The notes below the pieces were generated by a model that saw nothing but the letters and a program-made list of their open reading frames with translations, was not told where the DNA came from and ran no database searches. DNA of 64,000 bases. Origin: Sphingobacterium detergens (GTDB lineage Bacteria > Bacteroidota > Bacteroidia > Sphingobacteriales > Sphingobacteriaceae). The stretch spans positions 62,001-126,000 of the forward strand of contig NZ_RAPY01000001.1 of NCBI RefSeq assembly GCF_003610355.1. The letters are read 5' to 3'. The translations under genes were made by a program, and so were the position numbers. This document shows positions 26,578 to 35,369 of the stretch, piece after piece. How positions within the stretch are numbered: position 1 is the stretch's first letter; the number at the start of each line of letters is the position of its first letter.

Positions 26578-27333
26578 ATGGATGTTAACGATTTATTTTC
26601 ACCCAAGAATACGGTGGATAGTCTTTCAGCAAAAGATTTAGAACAGACCAAAGATTATATAGAAATAGTTAAAGCTTTCGCACGCATTACCTATCAAAGT
26701 ATCTATGTGATAGATTATCAATTGAAAGCATTTGAATTTGTTTCAGATAACCCGTTGTTTCTGGCAGGTTTAAGTTCAAAACAGGTTGTTGAGATGGGAT
26801 ACGGATTTTATCAGAAATATGTCCCTGCGACGGATTTTCAGATGCTCATTCAGATCAACAATGCTGGCTTTAATTTCTATGAAAATATTCCATTGGAGGA
26901 GCGGAAGCTTCATGTTATATCCTATGATTTTCAAATACAAGATGCAAATAAGAAATATATTTTGATCAATCACAAGTTAACACCGTTTTTTCTAACCGAG
27001 AAGGGAAAGATATGGAAGGCCATGTGTATCGTATCTCTATCTTCAAATGTATCTTCAGGAAATGTAACCATAGAAAAACTTCATTCTGATTTGCTGTGGG
27101 AGCTTGACCTATTGACCGGTAAATGGATCGCCCGTGAAAAGATTAATCTTACAGAACGTGAAATCGAAATATTACGTTATTATCATCGCGGACTTACTAT
27201 CCACGAAACTTCCGAAAAGATCTTCATTTCAATCGATACGGTTAAATTTCATCGACGGAAATTATTTGAAAAATTGGGCGTAGGCAATATGAATGAGGCC
27301 TTGACCTTTGCTTTGAATAATAGGTTGTTATGA
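26578..27333 (+). CDS. LuxR-family (GerE) transcriptional regulator
   Basis: 251 residues from the ATG at 26578; a TTG two codons upstream is less likely. The N-terminal 170 residues resemble a PAS-like sensor domain (YQSIYVIDYQLKAFEFVSDNPLFLAG). The C-terminal helix-turn-helix is clear: LTEREIEILRYYHRGLTIHETSEKIFISIDTVKFHRRKLFEKLG. There is no receiver domain, so it is an orphan regulator. Its promoter contains the palindrome CTACAC-N4-GTGTAG, consistent with autoregulation. Confidence 0.88.
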   Translation: MDVNDLFSPKNTVDSLSAKDLEQTKDYIEIVKAFARITYQSIYVIDYQLKAFEFVSDNPLFLAGLSSKQVVEMGYGFYQKYVPATDFQMLIQINNAGFNFYENIPLEERKLHVISYDFQIQDANKKYILINHKLTPFFLTEKGKIWKAMCIVSLSSNVSSGNVTIEKLHSDLLWELDLLTGKWIAREKINLTEREIEILRYYHRGLTIHETSEKIFISIDTVKFHRRKLFEKLGVGNMNEALTFALNNRLL

Positions 27334-27407
27334 GTATTTCGTTGTCAATCTCGTTTTGATTAAACGACAAGATTCGCAAAAGAAAATGTAATTCTAATCG
27401 TATCATT

Positions 27408-28007
27408 ATGAATATTTTAATTGTTTACAGTCATCCGAGCGAGAAATCCTATACTTTTGAGATATTCACCCATCTGAAGAATATATTGGCAGCCCAAAAA
27501 TGGAATGTTGAAGTCTCTGATTTATATGCAAATAATTTTCAGGGTATTATGACCGCAACGGAATACCAAAGAGAAGGGAATGCGGATACAGCGCTGCCAA
27601 TTCCTAGGGATGTGATTGAAGAACAGCAAAAAATTGAAAATGCTGACTGTATTATCTTTCTCTATCCGGTCTGGTGGAGCGATTGTCCGGCAATGATGAA
27701 AGGTTGGTTTGACCGGGTATATTCGGTTGGCTATGCCTATGGACAAAAGCCAGACTTGCCTAAAATGAAAATAGTCAAATATGGAATAGTCATCTGTACT
27801 GCAGGTCATCCCAATAACTTTTTAGAGGAAATCGGCATTGCCCAAAGCATGGAGAAAGTTATGCTTGAGGACAGGTTAGGGAAACGCTTTCAGCACAAAG
27901 AAATGCTTATACTAGGGGGCACCTTGGCAATTGACAATGTGCGGGAAAAACATCGGGAACAAGTCAATGAATTAGTGAAAAAGATAAACATTGATCCGTT
28001 GTTGTGA
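27408..28007 (+). CDS. NAD(P)H-dependent quinone oxidoreductase, flavodoxin-2 fold
   Basis: 199 residues. MNILIVYSHPSEKSYTFEI is the FMN-phosphate region and YPVWWSDCPAMMKGWFDRVYSVGYAY is the family signature of NQO1/MdaB-like enzymes. These reduce quinones by two electrons with NAD(P)H. It starts 74 bases after the LuxR-type gene in the same direction and may be under its control, which is inference. Confidence 0.88.
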   Translation: MNILIVYSHPSEKSYTFEIFTHLKNILAAQKWNVEVSDLYANNFQGIMTATEYQREGNADTALPIPRDVIEEQQKIENADCIIFLYPVWWSDCPAMMKGWFDRVYSVGYAYGQKPDLPKMKIVKYGIVICTAGHPNNFLEEIGIAQSMEKVMLEDRLGKRFQHKEMLILGGTLAIDNVREKHREQVNELVKKINIDPLL

Positions 28008-28136
28008 TTGGCATAATCGGGATGAAATTTTGGATATGTGACTCTTTATAAGAATTATTATTTCGTAAATTTATCTTATGAAGCGATTCCGATATCTATA
28101 GATAAATAGCTTCTTCATCCTTAATATAACAAATGC

Positions 28137-29258
28137 ATGGACAGCACGAAACGAAATAGGGGCTTTCTCTTCACACAATATGCCGAGCCGTTTCAGACAC
28201 CTTTTGATAAATTATTTACTATTTTCAAAGAACTGATTACACATACTGCCGGTGATTTTGATGAGGCTATTGATTGGCTGCGTCAATTGGATAGAGAGTT
28301 CAAATTGACCACTCCAGAATATACGATCGACGATTTCATTGCGGATCTCAAAAACAAAGGATACATCCGAGAAAAATTTGGCTTTGGCGGTGATGGCGGT
28401 GTAGACCTTACCTCTAAGCTGGAAAAAGCTTTGCGACAGAATGCATTAGATCAGATTTTCGGAAAGATGCGAAAAGGATCGTCAGGTAACCATAAAACCA
28501 ATCATCAGGGGCGGAGCGACGAAAATATGGGCGATTTTAGGAGCTTTCAGTTTGGAGACAGCCTGGAGAAAATCGTATTGACCGAGAGCTTGAAAAATGC
28601 ACAGATCAATCATGGGATAGGAGAGTTTAGCTTATCAGAAAATGATCTGGTTGTAGAGGATACGCAGTTTAAATCGCAAATGAGTACAGTGTTGATGATT
28701 GACATCAGCCATAGTATGATTCTATACGGGGAAGACCGGATCACACCCGCGAAGAAAGTGGCTATGGCCTTATCGGAGCTCATCATCACACGTTATCCCA
28801 AAGACTCCCTTGACATCATTGTCTTCGGTAACGACGCCTGGCCGATAGCGATCAAAGATCTGCCTTATCTGCAAGTAGGACCTTTTCATACCAATACTGT
28901 CGCTGGCCTTCAGTTGGCGATGGATATACTCAGACGAAAACGGCATGCCAATAAGCAGATCTTTATGATTACTGACGGAAAGCCGAGCTGTTTAAATATG
29001 CCTGATGGCACTTACTATAAGAATCCGATGGGTTTGGATCCTTTTATTACCAGCAAGTGCTATAGCATGGCAGCACAAGCCCGAAAGCTGGGGATACCCA
29101 TTACCACCTTTATGATCACTTCAGATCCTTATCTGCAGCAATTTGTTAACGAATTTACAGCTTCAAACCAAGGCAAAGCATACTACACAGGACTTGGAGA
29201 TTTGGGCGGAATGATTTTTGAAGATTACGAAGAAAATCGCAAAAAAAGAATACGATAA
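28137..29258 (+). CDS. VWA-domain protein partner of the AAA ATPase
   Basis: 373 residues. An N-terminal helical region (1-150) precedes a von Willebrand A domain with the metal site D-I-S-H-S (MIDISHSM), a DxxxxFGNDAW strand and MITDGKP. It is followed after 65 bases by a Mg-chelatase-type AAA ATPase. Such VWA/AAA pairs act like chelatase or MoxR-type chaperones that remodel or load metal into client enzymes. The client is unknown. Confidence 0.85.
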   Translation: MDSTKRNRGFLFTQYAEPFQTPFDKLFTIFKELITHTAGDFDEAIDWLRQLDREFKLTTPEYTIDDFIADLKNKGYIREKFGFGGDGGVDLTSKLEKALRQNALDQIFGKMRKGSSGNHKTNHQGRSDENMGDFRSFQFGDSLEKIVLTESLKNAQINHGIGEFSLSENDLVVEDTQFKSQMSTVLMIDISHSMILYGEDRITPAKKVAMALSELIITRYPKDSLDIIVFGNDAWPIAIKDLPYLQVGPFHTNTVAGLQLAMDILRRKRHANKQIFMITDGKPSCLNMPDGTYYKNPMGLDPFITSKCYSMAAQARKLGIPITTFMITSDPYLQQFVNEFTASNQGKAYYTGLGDLGGMIFEDYEENRKKRIR

Positions 29259-29323
29259 ACACATCGTTTATCGATAATAGGATATCATCTTGCGCAACGT
29301 TTGCGCCTCATCATTAGGAATAT

Positions 29324-30790
29324 ATGGATTATACGAAGATTACAACATTTGGCGCATTGAAAACATCAGGTTACAAACCTAAGACGATAAAAGAAGAATT
29401 GCGCCAGAATCTGATTACAAAAATAAACAAAGGCGAAGACGTTTTTACTGGTGTACATGGTTACGAGGACACAGTTATTCCCGAACTTGAAAGAGCCATT
29501 CTCTCCAAGCATAATATTAATTTTCTAGGTCTTCGTGGTCAGGCAAAGACACGCCTGGCTAGGCTTATGGTTAATCTGCTGGATGAATATATACCTGTGG
29601 TACAAGGTTCGGAGATCAATGATGATCCATTTAATCCTATATCGCGCTACGCGCAGGAATTATTGAAGGAAAACGGGGATGACACCCCCATAAGTTGGCT
29701 TCATCGAAGCGACCGTTTTGCTGAGAAACTTGCCACTCCTGATGTGACCGTAGCAGATTTAATCGGTGATGTAGATCCTATCAAAGCCGCTAATCTACGC
29801 TTGAGTTATGCGGACGATCGTGTGATTCATTTTGGCATGATTCCACGGGCAAACCGTTCGATATTTGTGATTAATGAGCTGCCCGATCTTCAAGCTAGGA
29901 TTCAGGTGGCCCTTTTTAATATCTTGCAGGAGGGGGATGTTCAGATTCGTGGATTTAAGTTACGTCTACCATTAGATGTACAGTTTGTGTTCACTGCAAA
30001 CCCAGAGGATTATACCAATAGGGGAAGTATTGTGACGCCGTTGAAGGATCGGATAGGATCCCAGATACTAACACACTACCCCGCATCTGTTGAGGTGGCA
30101 AAGGCAATTACTGCCCAAGAGGCCAATTTGGAAGCTGCGCAGAAGGAGCGAATATATGTTCCTGAGCTGGCTCGTGAATTAATTGAGCAGATCAGTTTTG
30201 AAGCCCGAAATAGCGAATATGTTGATGAAAAAAGTGGTGTCAGTGCGCGGATGAGCATCACGGCATTTCAAAACCTGTTAAGCACAGCCGAATTGCGTAT
30301 GCTTAGAAACAGAACAAAAGCAACAGCGGTGCGCTTGAGCGATTTTATGGGTATCGTACCGGCTATAACCGGTAAGGTGGAGCTGGTTTACGAAGGTGAA
30401 CAGGAGGGGGCTGCTACTGTGGCGTTGCAGTTGATCGAAAATGCAGTAAAAAGTATCTTTCCGGTCTTGTTCCCCAAAATTGAGAAGCTGGAAAAGGAAA
30501 ACGAGCGTTATCCCTATGATGATATCGTTCGTTGGTTTTCGGAATCGGAGGGTATTGAGCTTTCCGATGAACTCACTGATGCGGATTATGAGAGCTTATT
30601 AGATCAAATGACACCTATCCAAACGCTGATACAACAATATCAGCCAGAAACGAAGACGGAAGATCGGTATTTCCTGACCGAATTTATACTGTGGGGATTA
30701 GCACTAAATAGCAAATTAAGTAAATTTAGATTAGGCAATGGCCTGCAGTTTCAAGATAACTTTCAAGGATATCTGAGAAACAATCTATAA
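29324..30790 (+). CDS. Mg-chelatase/MoxR-like AAA ATPase
   Basis: 488 residues. The nucleotide site reads FLGLRGQAKTRL, where Ala stands in place of the last Walker A glycine, and the Walker B region is IFVINELPDL with Asn-Glu instead of Asp-Glu. The following LFNILQEGDVQIRG and FTANPEDYTNRG match the ChlI/MoxR arrangement (sensor 1 Asn). These changes look like subfamily features rather than inactivation. It pairs with the VWA protein upstream and ends at a strong terminator. Confidence 0.85.
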   Translation: MDYTKITTFGALKTSGYKPKTIKEELRQNLITKINKGEDVFTGVHGYEDTVIPELERAILSKHNINFLGLRGQAKTRLARLMVNLLDEYIPVVQGSEINDDPFNPISRYAQELLKENGDDTPISWLHRSDRFAEKLATPDVTVADLIGDVDPIKAANLRLSYADDRVIHFGMIPRANRSIFVINELPDLQARIQVALFNILQEGDVQIRGFKLRLPLDVQFVFTANPEDYTNRGSIVTPLKDRIGSQILTHYPASVEVAKAITAQEANLEAAQKERIYVPELARELIEQISFEARNSEYVDEKSGVSARMSITAFQNLLSTAELRMLRNRTKATAVRLSDFMGIVPAITGKVELVYEGEQEGAATVALQLIENAVKSIFPVLFPKIEKLEKENERYPYDDIVRWFSESEGIELSDELTDADYESLLDQMTPIQTLIQQYQPETKTEDRYFLTEFILWGLALNSKLSKFRLGNGLQFQDNFQGYLRNNL

Positions 30791-31491
30791 CAATCGGATA
30801 AAAGCTTCCCTCTGTCAGTTCGAGGGAAGCTTTTATGTTTTATGTGTTTACCTATTGTAGGATATATAGCAGGGAATAAAGATAAGCCTTGACTGTTTTT
30901 CCAAACGAATATAAATCCATTGATAATGAAATTTGCAGAATATTTAGTCCCTGATTTCTCTCGGCTGCTGGCTGCATACTTTATATTTCGATCACTTTTC
31001 CTATATATTTTTAATATATTGCTGGGTTCCATTCTTATACGGATTTCGTGCGGCAATATAGGAAAAGATCTTCCTCCAAATACTATAGCATAATCTGATA
31101 CAAGTTGAGTATTATCTCCTGCACACGAAGACTCCTGAGGATCACCGATTTCTACCCTATGGATTATCTTTTCTAATTCGAAGCTAATGTTGAATATTAA
31201 TATGTAGATAATCAAAACCAACAACCAGTACCTAATTTTTAGCGTTATTAATGCCATTCCTAGTAATATATTGATGGTTCCAATAGTTATTCTGAAATAA
31301 AGAATAGACTCCAGCTCCATCTCGTACCAGTAGCAACTCTTACAAAAATGATATTGATAGAGGGTATGAATATCACTAAAAGTAATTAAACTGTTAAATA
31401 GGACCATTAGTACACCGATGATCCTACAAAGAATGGGCTGTGTTAGGATATTGCTGACAATCTTCTTTACATTGCCTGTCGACCTTATCAT
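30763..31491 (-). CDS. Hypothetical membrane protein with suspect 3' end
   Basis: 242 codons. The first half has three membrane segments (about 22-40, 68-86 and 88-105) and looks like a real membrane protein. The last 20 or so codons read straight through the terminator hairpin at 30798-30836 and into the end of the convergent ATPase gene, which is unlikely for an intact gene. A frameshift in the second half, leaving the natural stop in another frame, is the simplest explanation. I do not recognise the family. Confidence 0.4.
   Translation of the reverse strand: MIRSTGNVKKIVSNILTQPILCRIIGVLMVLFNSLITFSDIHTLYQYHFCKSCYWYEMELESILYFRITIGTINILLGMALITLKIRYWLLVLIIYILIFNISFELEKIIHRVEIGDPQESSCAGDNTQLVSDYAIVFGGRSFPILPHEIRIRMEPSNILKIYRKSDRNIKYAASSREKSGTKYSANFIINGFIFVWKNSQGLSLFPAIYPTIGKHIKHKSFPRTDRGKLLSDCYRLFLRYP
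30798..30836. terminator. Strong bidirectional intrinsic terminator
   Basis: Perfect 15-bp arms ATAAAAGCTTCCCTC and GAGGGAAGCTTTTAT around a 9-base loop, 8 bases after the AAA ATPase stop. The T-rich flanks allow use in both directions. Confidence 0.9.
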
Positions 31492-31637
31492 AGTTTACTC
31501 CAAGATAAATTTGATGCATTTTGTTTGCAAATAGGGATGGATAATACGCCTCTTTTCCAATTCAGATCATATACCAAATAAAAGGACAAACTGAGCACAT
31601 CCCCCAGTTTTGGTCAATCTATAAATTCGCATGGGTT

Positions 31638-32036
31638 TTACTTCTTTTTCAGGTACCGGTTTATTACTGGACTGAAGTCTATTTTGGAAGATATCTGCAT
31701 ATGGTCTATCAAAACCGATTCCGGAAATTCATCCAACGATTTAAAATTAATACAGCCCTTTTGGAACTTGGCTTTGGGCAATTTTGATTTTAGCTCATCT
31801 ATGAGTTGGGGGTTGGAATACATCACCAACGAGTGGAATGAGATATAGTTTTTAGCAACTGTAAGTCCATATTTGAAAACACCCTGTTCATTATAACTGA
31901 TCGCATTGGGATTAGACATGAATTTTCCAAAACTTTCAGAAACAGCTTTGTCATTTTCTAATATTACTTTTCGGAATTGACTAATCGCTTGTTGCTCGGT
32001 TTGCGAAAGCGTACTGATATATTGTTCTATTTCCAT
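31638..32036 (-). CDS. DUF1801 (YdhG-like) protein
   Basis: 132 residues. YISTLSQTEQQAISQFRKVILEN at the start, SYNEQGVFKYGLTVAKNYISFHSL in the middle and KGCINFKSLDEFPESVLIDHM match DUF1801, the fold of the Bacillus iron-chaperone-like and YdhG proteins. Cytoplasmic. The function here is unknown. Confidence 0.8.
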   Translation of the reverse strand: MEIEQYISTLSQTEQQAISQFRKVILENDKAVSESFGKFMSNPNAISYNEQGVFKYGLTVAKNYISFHSLVMYSNPQLIDELKSKLPKAKFQKGCINFKSLDEFPESVLIDHMQISSKIDFSPVINRYLKKK

Positions 32037-32117
32037 AATTTTTTATCGTCCCTAGGTCTTTTGTTTACCATCTAAAATTATTCAATTTTCTTTGATTCAG
32101 CTATAGTTCTAGATTAA

Positions 32118-32531
32118 AAAAATAAACTCCTAGGTTTAAAGACCAGCTGGTCGAAAGGTACGATTTCTAAGGTGTATCAAACGTTTATGACGACAGAAGG
32201 TCTTGATCAAATCTGGACTAAAAAGATAAATGTAAAACCAGAGGTCGGTTATATCAATGAGTTCAATTTTAATAAGGGCGAACCAACCAGAATGAAGGGC
32301 CTTGAATTGAAAACAGAGAACCATATTCTGTGGGAATATATAACCTAAGATAAGGAATCGACGGGGGCAAAGTGTCATTTTTGAGCCTCTGGGAAAGAAC
32401 AATAAAATTGCAGCAATACTAAGATACGCTAATTGGAAGGAAATCATGGAATACAATAGATGCTGCAACTATAATTAGTCCATGTTTCTCCAGCGATTGA
32501 AGATTACTGTGAGGATGGAGCCCTGAGATAG
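32118..32531 (+). pseudogene. Decayed SRPBCC/AHSA1-type gene
   Basis: Reading across frames recovers most of an SRPBCC-domain protein: ISKVYQTFMTTEGLDQIW, VGYINEFNFNKGEPTRMK, NHILWEYIT, then GKNNKIAAILRYANWKEI, NYN-stop-SMFLQRLK and YCEDGA. Damage seen: no start codon, in-frame TAA at 32346-32348, a shift near 32370, TAG at 32476-32478 where Trp is expected, and a one-base loss near 32504. The order matches intact homologues (ANWKE... CNYNW... RLK-YCE). A minus-strand open frame over the same bases is a by-product. Confidence 0.75.
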
Positions 32532-32549
32532 GCTAACCTCTGCTCAAAA

Positions 32550-33803
32550 TCACCGTTCTAAATGTTGCGATTGTTTCTCATATTCATGTTGCGAGAGCAG
32601 CCCTGAGGCATACCTAATTTCCAGCACCGTTTTCTTTTCTGCTGCTGTCAATGGTCGCTGTTCTAATCTTTGGATTGTTTCTTCCTCATTGTCCAGCGCA
32701 CCAAGTATATTGGTCTGCCGATGAAATGCCTGAAAATATCTCAGCCCAAATTTTCGCAGGGATGGCGCATCAAAATGCAATCCATCGGGATTGGAATTTA
32801 GCTTGCTAGCACTCACAAAATAACAATTGTCACTATTTTCGGTAAAACCTAATAAAGCTTCATTCACCTCGCGGGATTCAGGAAAGTATTGTCCGTAGCG
32901 CCCCAATGGTAAAAAGTCGCCAAGGCCACCCGAAATAAAAGGAATGTCGGCCGCTTCCAAGGCATTTCGGAATGCATCGACTATATTTTTCAATTTTTCA
33001 GCATATTGCTTTGAACGTCCCATTAAACTGTCATTTTCACCCTGATGCCAGAGTATGCCATCCAAGGAACTGTTTTCCATGGCTAGTTTGGCCTGAAAAA
33101 TAGCATTTTTGAAGAGTGGACCATCGGTGCGCCAGTCATCCAGACTACTTCCGCCATCAGCACATGGAATAAGTCCGATCTCACGATCTGGATTCTTCTC
33201 CAGCCAGGCAGCGGCGAAGCTTGATGCAAGACTGATTCCAGACGTTGGACGGTCACAATTAATAGGTTCCCACATCGTTTGCCAACATCCGTTGCGGAGC
33301 ATTTTTATTCTTTCATCAAAAAGTAGGGGAGCTTGATTTAAAAATCCTCTTCCAGCCATATTAGATTGGCCAACCATCAGAAAAGAATGTACCATATGTT
33401 TGTTATTATCTTGTTGTCCGTTTAAATACTCATCCACTATAGGCAGATCCGCTTCTGCCCAGTCGTAATTCTTTAGCTCAGCGGCATCTACCCATATCGC
33501 TTGCGCATGTTCCAGTGTATCCACTTCACCCGAATGCAGACTGCATACAAATGGATAGAGCTGTAGTGAGAATTCGGCGTAATGGTGCTCTACCACCGTG
33601 AGCGCTTTATGTATCGTAATATCAATATTGAGTTCCTCTTTGATCTCCCTGCGTAGGCAGTCTTCTTTAGACTCTTCGGCTTCAATCTTCCCACCCGGAA
33701 ATTCCCATTTCAATGGTAGCTTCATCGACGCAGAGCGTTGGCAAATCAGAATTTTATTAGCGTCTTGTATAATCGCACAGGTTACTTGCAGCATAGTGCT
33801 CAA
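32550..33803 (-). CDS. Nudix hydrolase fused to a sialate O-acetylesterase-like SGNH domain
   Basis: 417 residues in one frame. The N-terminal domain (1-130) is Nudix: the box runs from Gly38 to Ile60 (GKIEAEESKEDCLRREIKEEL), with Asn in place of the usual Gly near the end, and resembles MutT-like 8-oxo-dGTP or NTP hydrolases. The second domain (about 137-370) is a DUF303/SASA esterase: G-Q-S147-N-M-A-G, LWHQGENDS and NPDGLHFD carry the Ser, Gln/Glu and Asp/His blocks. There is no signal peptide, so the esterase part is cytoplasmic. The C-terminal 45 residues are a helical tail. Confidence 0.82.
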   Translation of the reverse strand: MSTMLQVTCAIIQDANKILICQRSASMKLPLKWEFPGGKIEAEESKEDCLRREIKEELNIDITIHKALTVVEHHYAEFSLQLYPFVCSLHSGEVDTLEHAQAIWVDAAELKNYDWAEADLPIVDEYLNGQQDNNKHMVHSFLMVGQSNMAGRGFLNQAPLLFDERIKMLRNGCWQTMWEPINCDRPTSGISLASSFAAAWLEKNPDREIGLIPCADGGSSLDDWRTDGPLFKNAIFQAKLAMENSSLDGILWHQGENDSLMGRSKQYAEKLKNIVDAFRNALEAADIPFISGGLGDFLPLGRYGQYFPESREVNEALLGFTENSDNCYFVSASKLNSNPDGLHFDAPSLRKFGLRYFQAFHRQTNILGALDNEEETIQRLEQRPLTAAEKKTVLEIRYASGLLSQHEYEKQSQHLER

Positions 33804-33996
33804 AGGTAATGATCTTCCTCGTTAGGAGTATAAACTTTATCATAATTTCCACATATTGAATTGCGACTAGCCGACCTGAGCTTTCATTTTTATCCTTTTC
33901 CTATCGCAAAGTTCAACTTAAAAAATCGGTACCCAGCCTGCTTTGCTAGAATATACTTTGATAAAAAAAACAAACAGACAAAGTCAATCTAATTTT

Positions 33997-34004
33997 TATA
34001 TTTG
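33997..34004 (+). promoter_or_regulatory. Putative -7 element of the AraC-type gene
   Basis: TATATTTG, a full match to TAnnTTTG, 75 bases upstream of the ATG at 34080. Confidence 0.5.
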
Positions 34005-34079
34005 CATTTGTTGGATTTTTAATTTCAATACACTGCCTGAATACCAATAGAAATGACCATAAACAAAGAAAAGTAAGGA

Positions 34080-35219
34080 ATGGATAAAATCAATTTATTA
34101 ATTATTGTAAATATAGTCTCTTTATTCATTTCACTGTTTCTCGCATTTTTCTTGTTTACGCTTAAAACAAAGCACAAAATAAGCAATTCATTATTTGCTA
34201 TTTTTCTGATATTAAATGCAATAGATGTTAGTGAGCCTGTATTTAATATGATGGTTGATGGCCCCTCAAATTTGGGAATGTTTAGAGGTACATTAATCTT
34301 TCTGCAAATTCCCGTTTTTTATCTTTATATCATATCTGTTTGTTACGCTGATTTTAAGTTAAGGCCGAAATATTTACTACATCTGCTTCCATTTTTAATT
34401 GTTAATTTGGTTTTATCACCACGTTTTTATACTGTAGGTGTAGCATCGAAAATAAGTTTTATTCAGAATCGTCAAAATATGATAGAGTTCCAGTTCCTTC
34501 ATATTTTAATACATCTTCAGATTATTACCTATATCACTGCTGTTTTTAGTGTATTAAGAAAATCAAAGACACTATATCTTGAAAATTTTGCCGGGAAAAG
34601 CGTCAGTTCATATAATTGGCTGTTTCAGTTTACCATTGTATTGACCATTTTATATCTCGTAGCTCTTTTAAAAAACATTCTTAAATTTTCGGATTATCCA
34701 CATATTTCAGAATGGTTAAAGATTGGACTTTTAGTATCTTCTCTTTTTGTTTTTTGCTGGTATCTATTTAAAGCATTAAATAATCCGGATATTTTTAGAA
34801 ATATTGACTCAAAACTAAAGCTTGTTTCTGAGCTCGTTTCAGAAGAAAATAGTCGTGAACAGTCAACCCTAGCTGAACAGAAACATAATGAGGAGCTTGT
34901 GAAGTTAAGAAAGTATATGGTCGAGAAAAAGCCCTTTCTTAATCCATCGCTCACCATTCAAGATGTATCCAATGAGCTAGAAATTCCAGTTCGGGATTTA
35001 TCTCTTTTAATCAATCATCAAATAGGACAGCATTTTTACGATTTTGTGAATACTTATCGTATTGAGAATGCGATGGATATTTTAAAGGATGATACAAAAA
35101 ATAAGGTCACTATCCTCGAAATTTTATATCAAGTTGGTTTTAATTCAAAATCTTCTTTTAATACCGCGTTTAAAAAACATACGGGTATTACACCAACAAT
35201 TTATCGTAAGGGTCTTTAA
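34080..35219 (+). CDS. Membrane-bound AraC-family transcriptional regulator
   Basis: 379 residues: an N-terminal half with about seven membrane spans (residues 5-235), a short linker and a C-terminal AraC HTH_18 domain (LTIQDVSNELEIPVRDLSLLINHQIGQHFYDFVNTYRIENAMDIL ... ILEILYQVGFNSKSSFNTAFKKHTGITPTIYRK). Tandem direct repeats with 21-base spacing lie directly after its stop and before the serine hydrolase gene, a good candidate binding site. The membrane part probably senses an envelope or lipophilic signal. Confidence 0.9.
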   Translation: MDKINLLIIVNIVSLFISLFLAFFLFTLKTKHKISNSLFAIFLILNAIDVSEPVFNMMVDGPSNLGMFRGTLIFLQIPVFYLYIISVCYADFKLRPKYLLHLLPFLIVNLVLSPRFYTVGVASKISFIQNRQNMIEFQFLHILIHLQIITYITAVFSVLRKSKTLYLENFAGKSVSSYNWLFQFTIVLTILYLVALLKNILKFSDYPHISEWLKIGLLVSSLFVFCWYLFKALNNPDIFRNIDSKLKLVSELVSEENSREQSTLAEQKHNEELVKLRKYMVEKKPFLNPSLTIQDVSNELEIPVRDLSLLINHQIGQHFYDFVNTYRIENAMDILKDDTKNKVTILEILYQVGFNSKSSFNTAFKKHTGITPTIYRKGL

Positions 35220-35228
35220 ATTAGCTGC

Positions 35229-35269
35229 TTGTAATTATTCGTACTCCTTTTGTAATTACTCGTACTCAT
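35229..35269 (+). promoter_or_regulatory. Tandem direct repeat, candidate AraC-type site
   Basis: Two 20-base units (35229-35248 and 35250-35269) with 18 identical positions and a 21-base period, core TTGTAATTAnTCGTACTC. AraC-type proteins commonly bind direct half-sites two helical turns apart. A near-match -7 element CATCTTTG lies at 35329-35336. An additional inverted repeat GCGAC/GTCGC spans 35288-35309. Confidence 0.6.
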
Positions 35270-35369
35270 TTTTCTGAAGAAATACGGGCGACTGCATTTA
35301 TTCGGTCGCATAACTTGAATGTCTTCCACATCTTTGTATCGGAATAAATTTTAACCTAAATACGATACA

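Noticed and set aside
29292..29306. GCGCAA-CGT-TTGCGC palindrome between the VWA and AAA genes
   Set aside because: It is short, has no T run and lies within an apparent operon; it could be a minor processing hairpin, but nothing supports a function.
32136..32468. A 110-codon minus-strand open frame with hydrophobic stretches
   Set aside because: It lies exactly opposite the remnants of an SRPBCC gene, whose similarity explains the sequence better.
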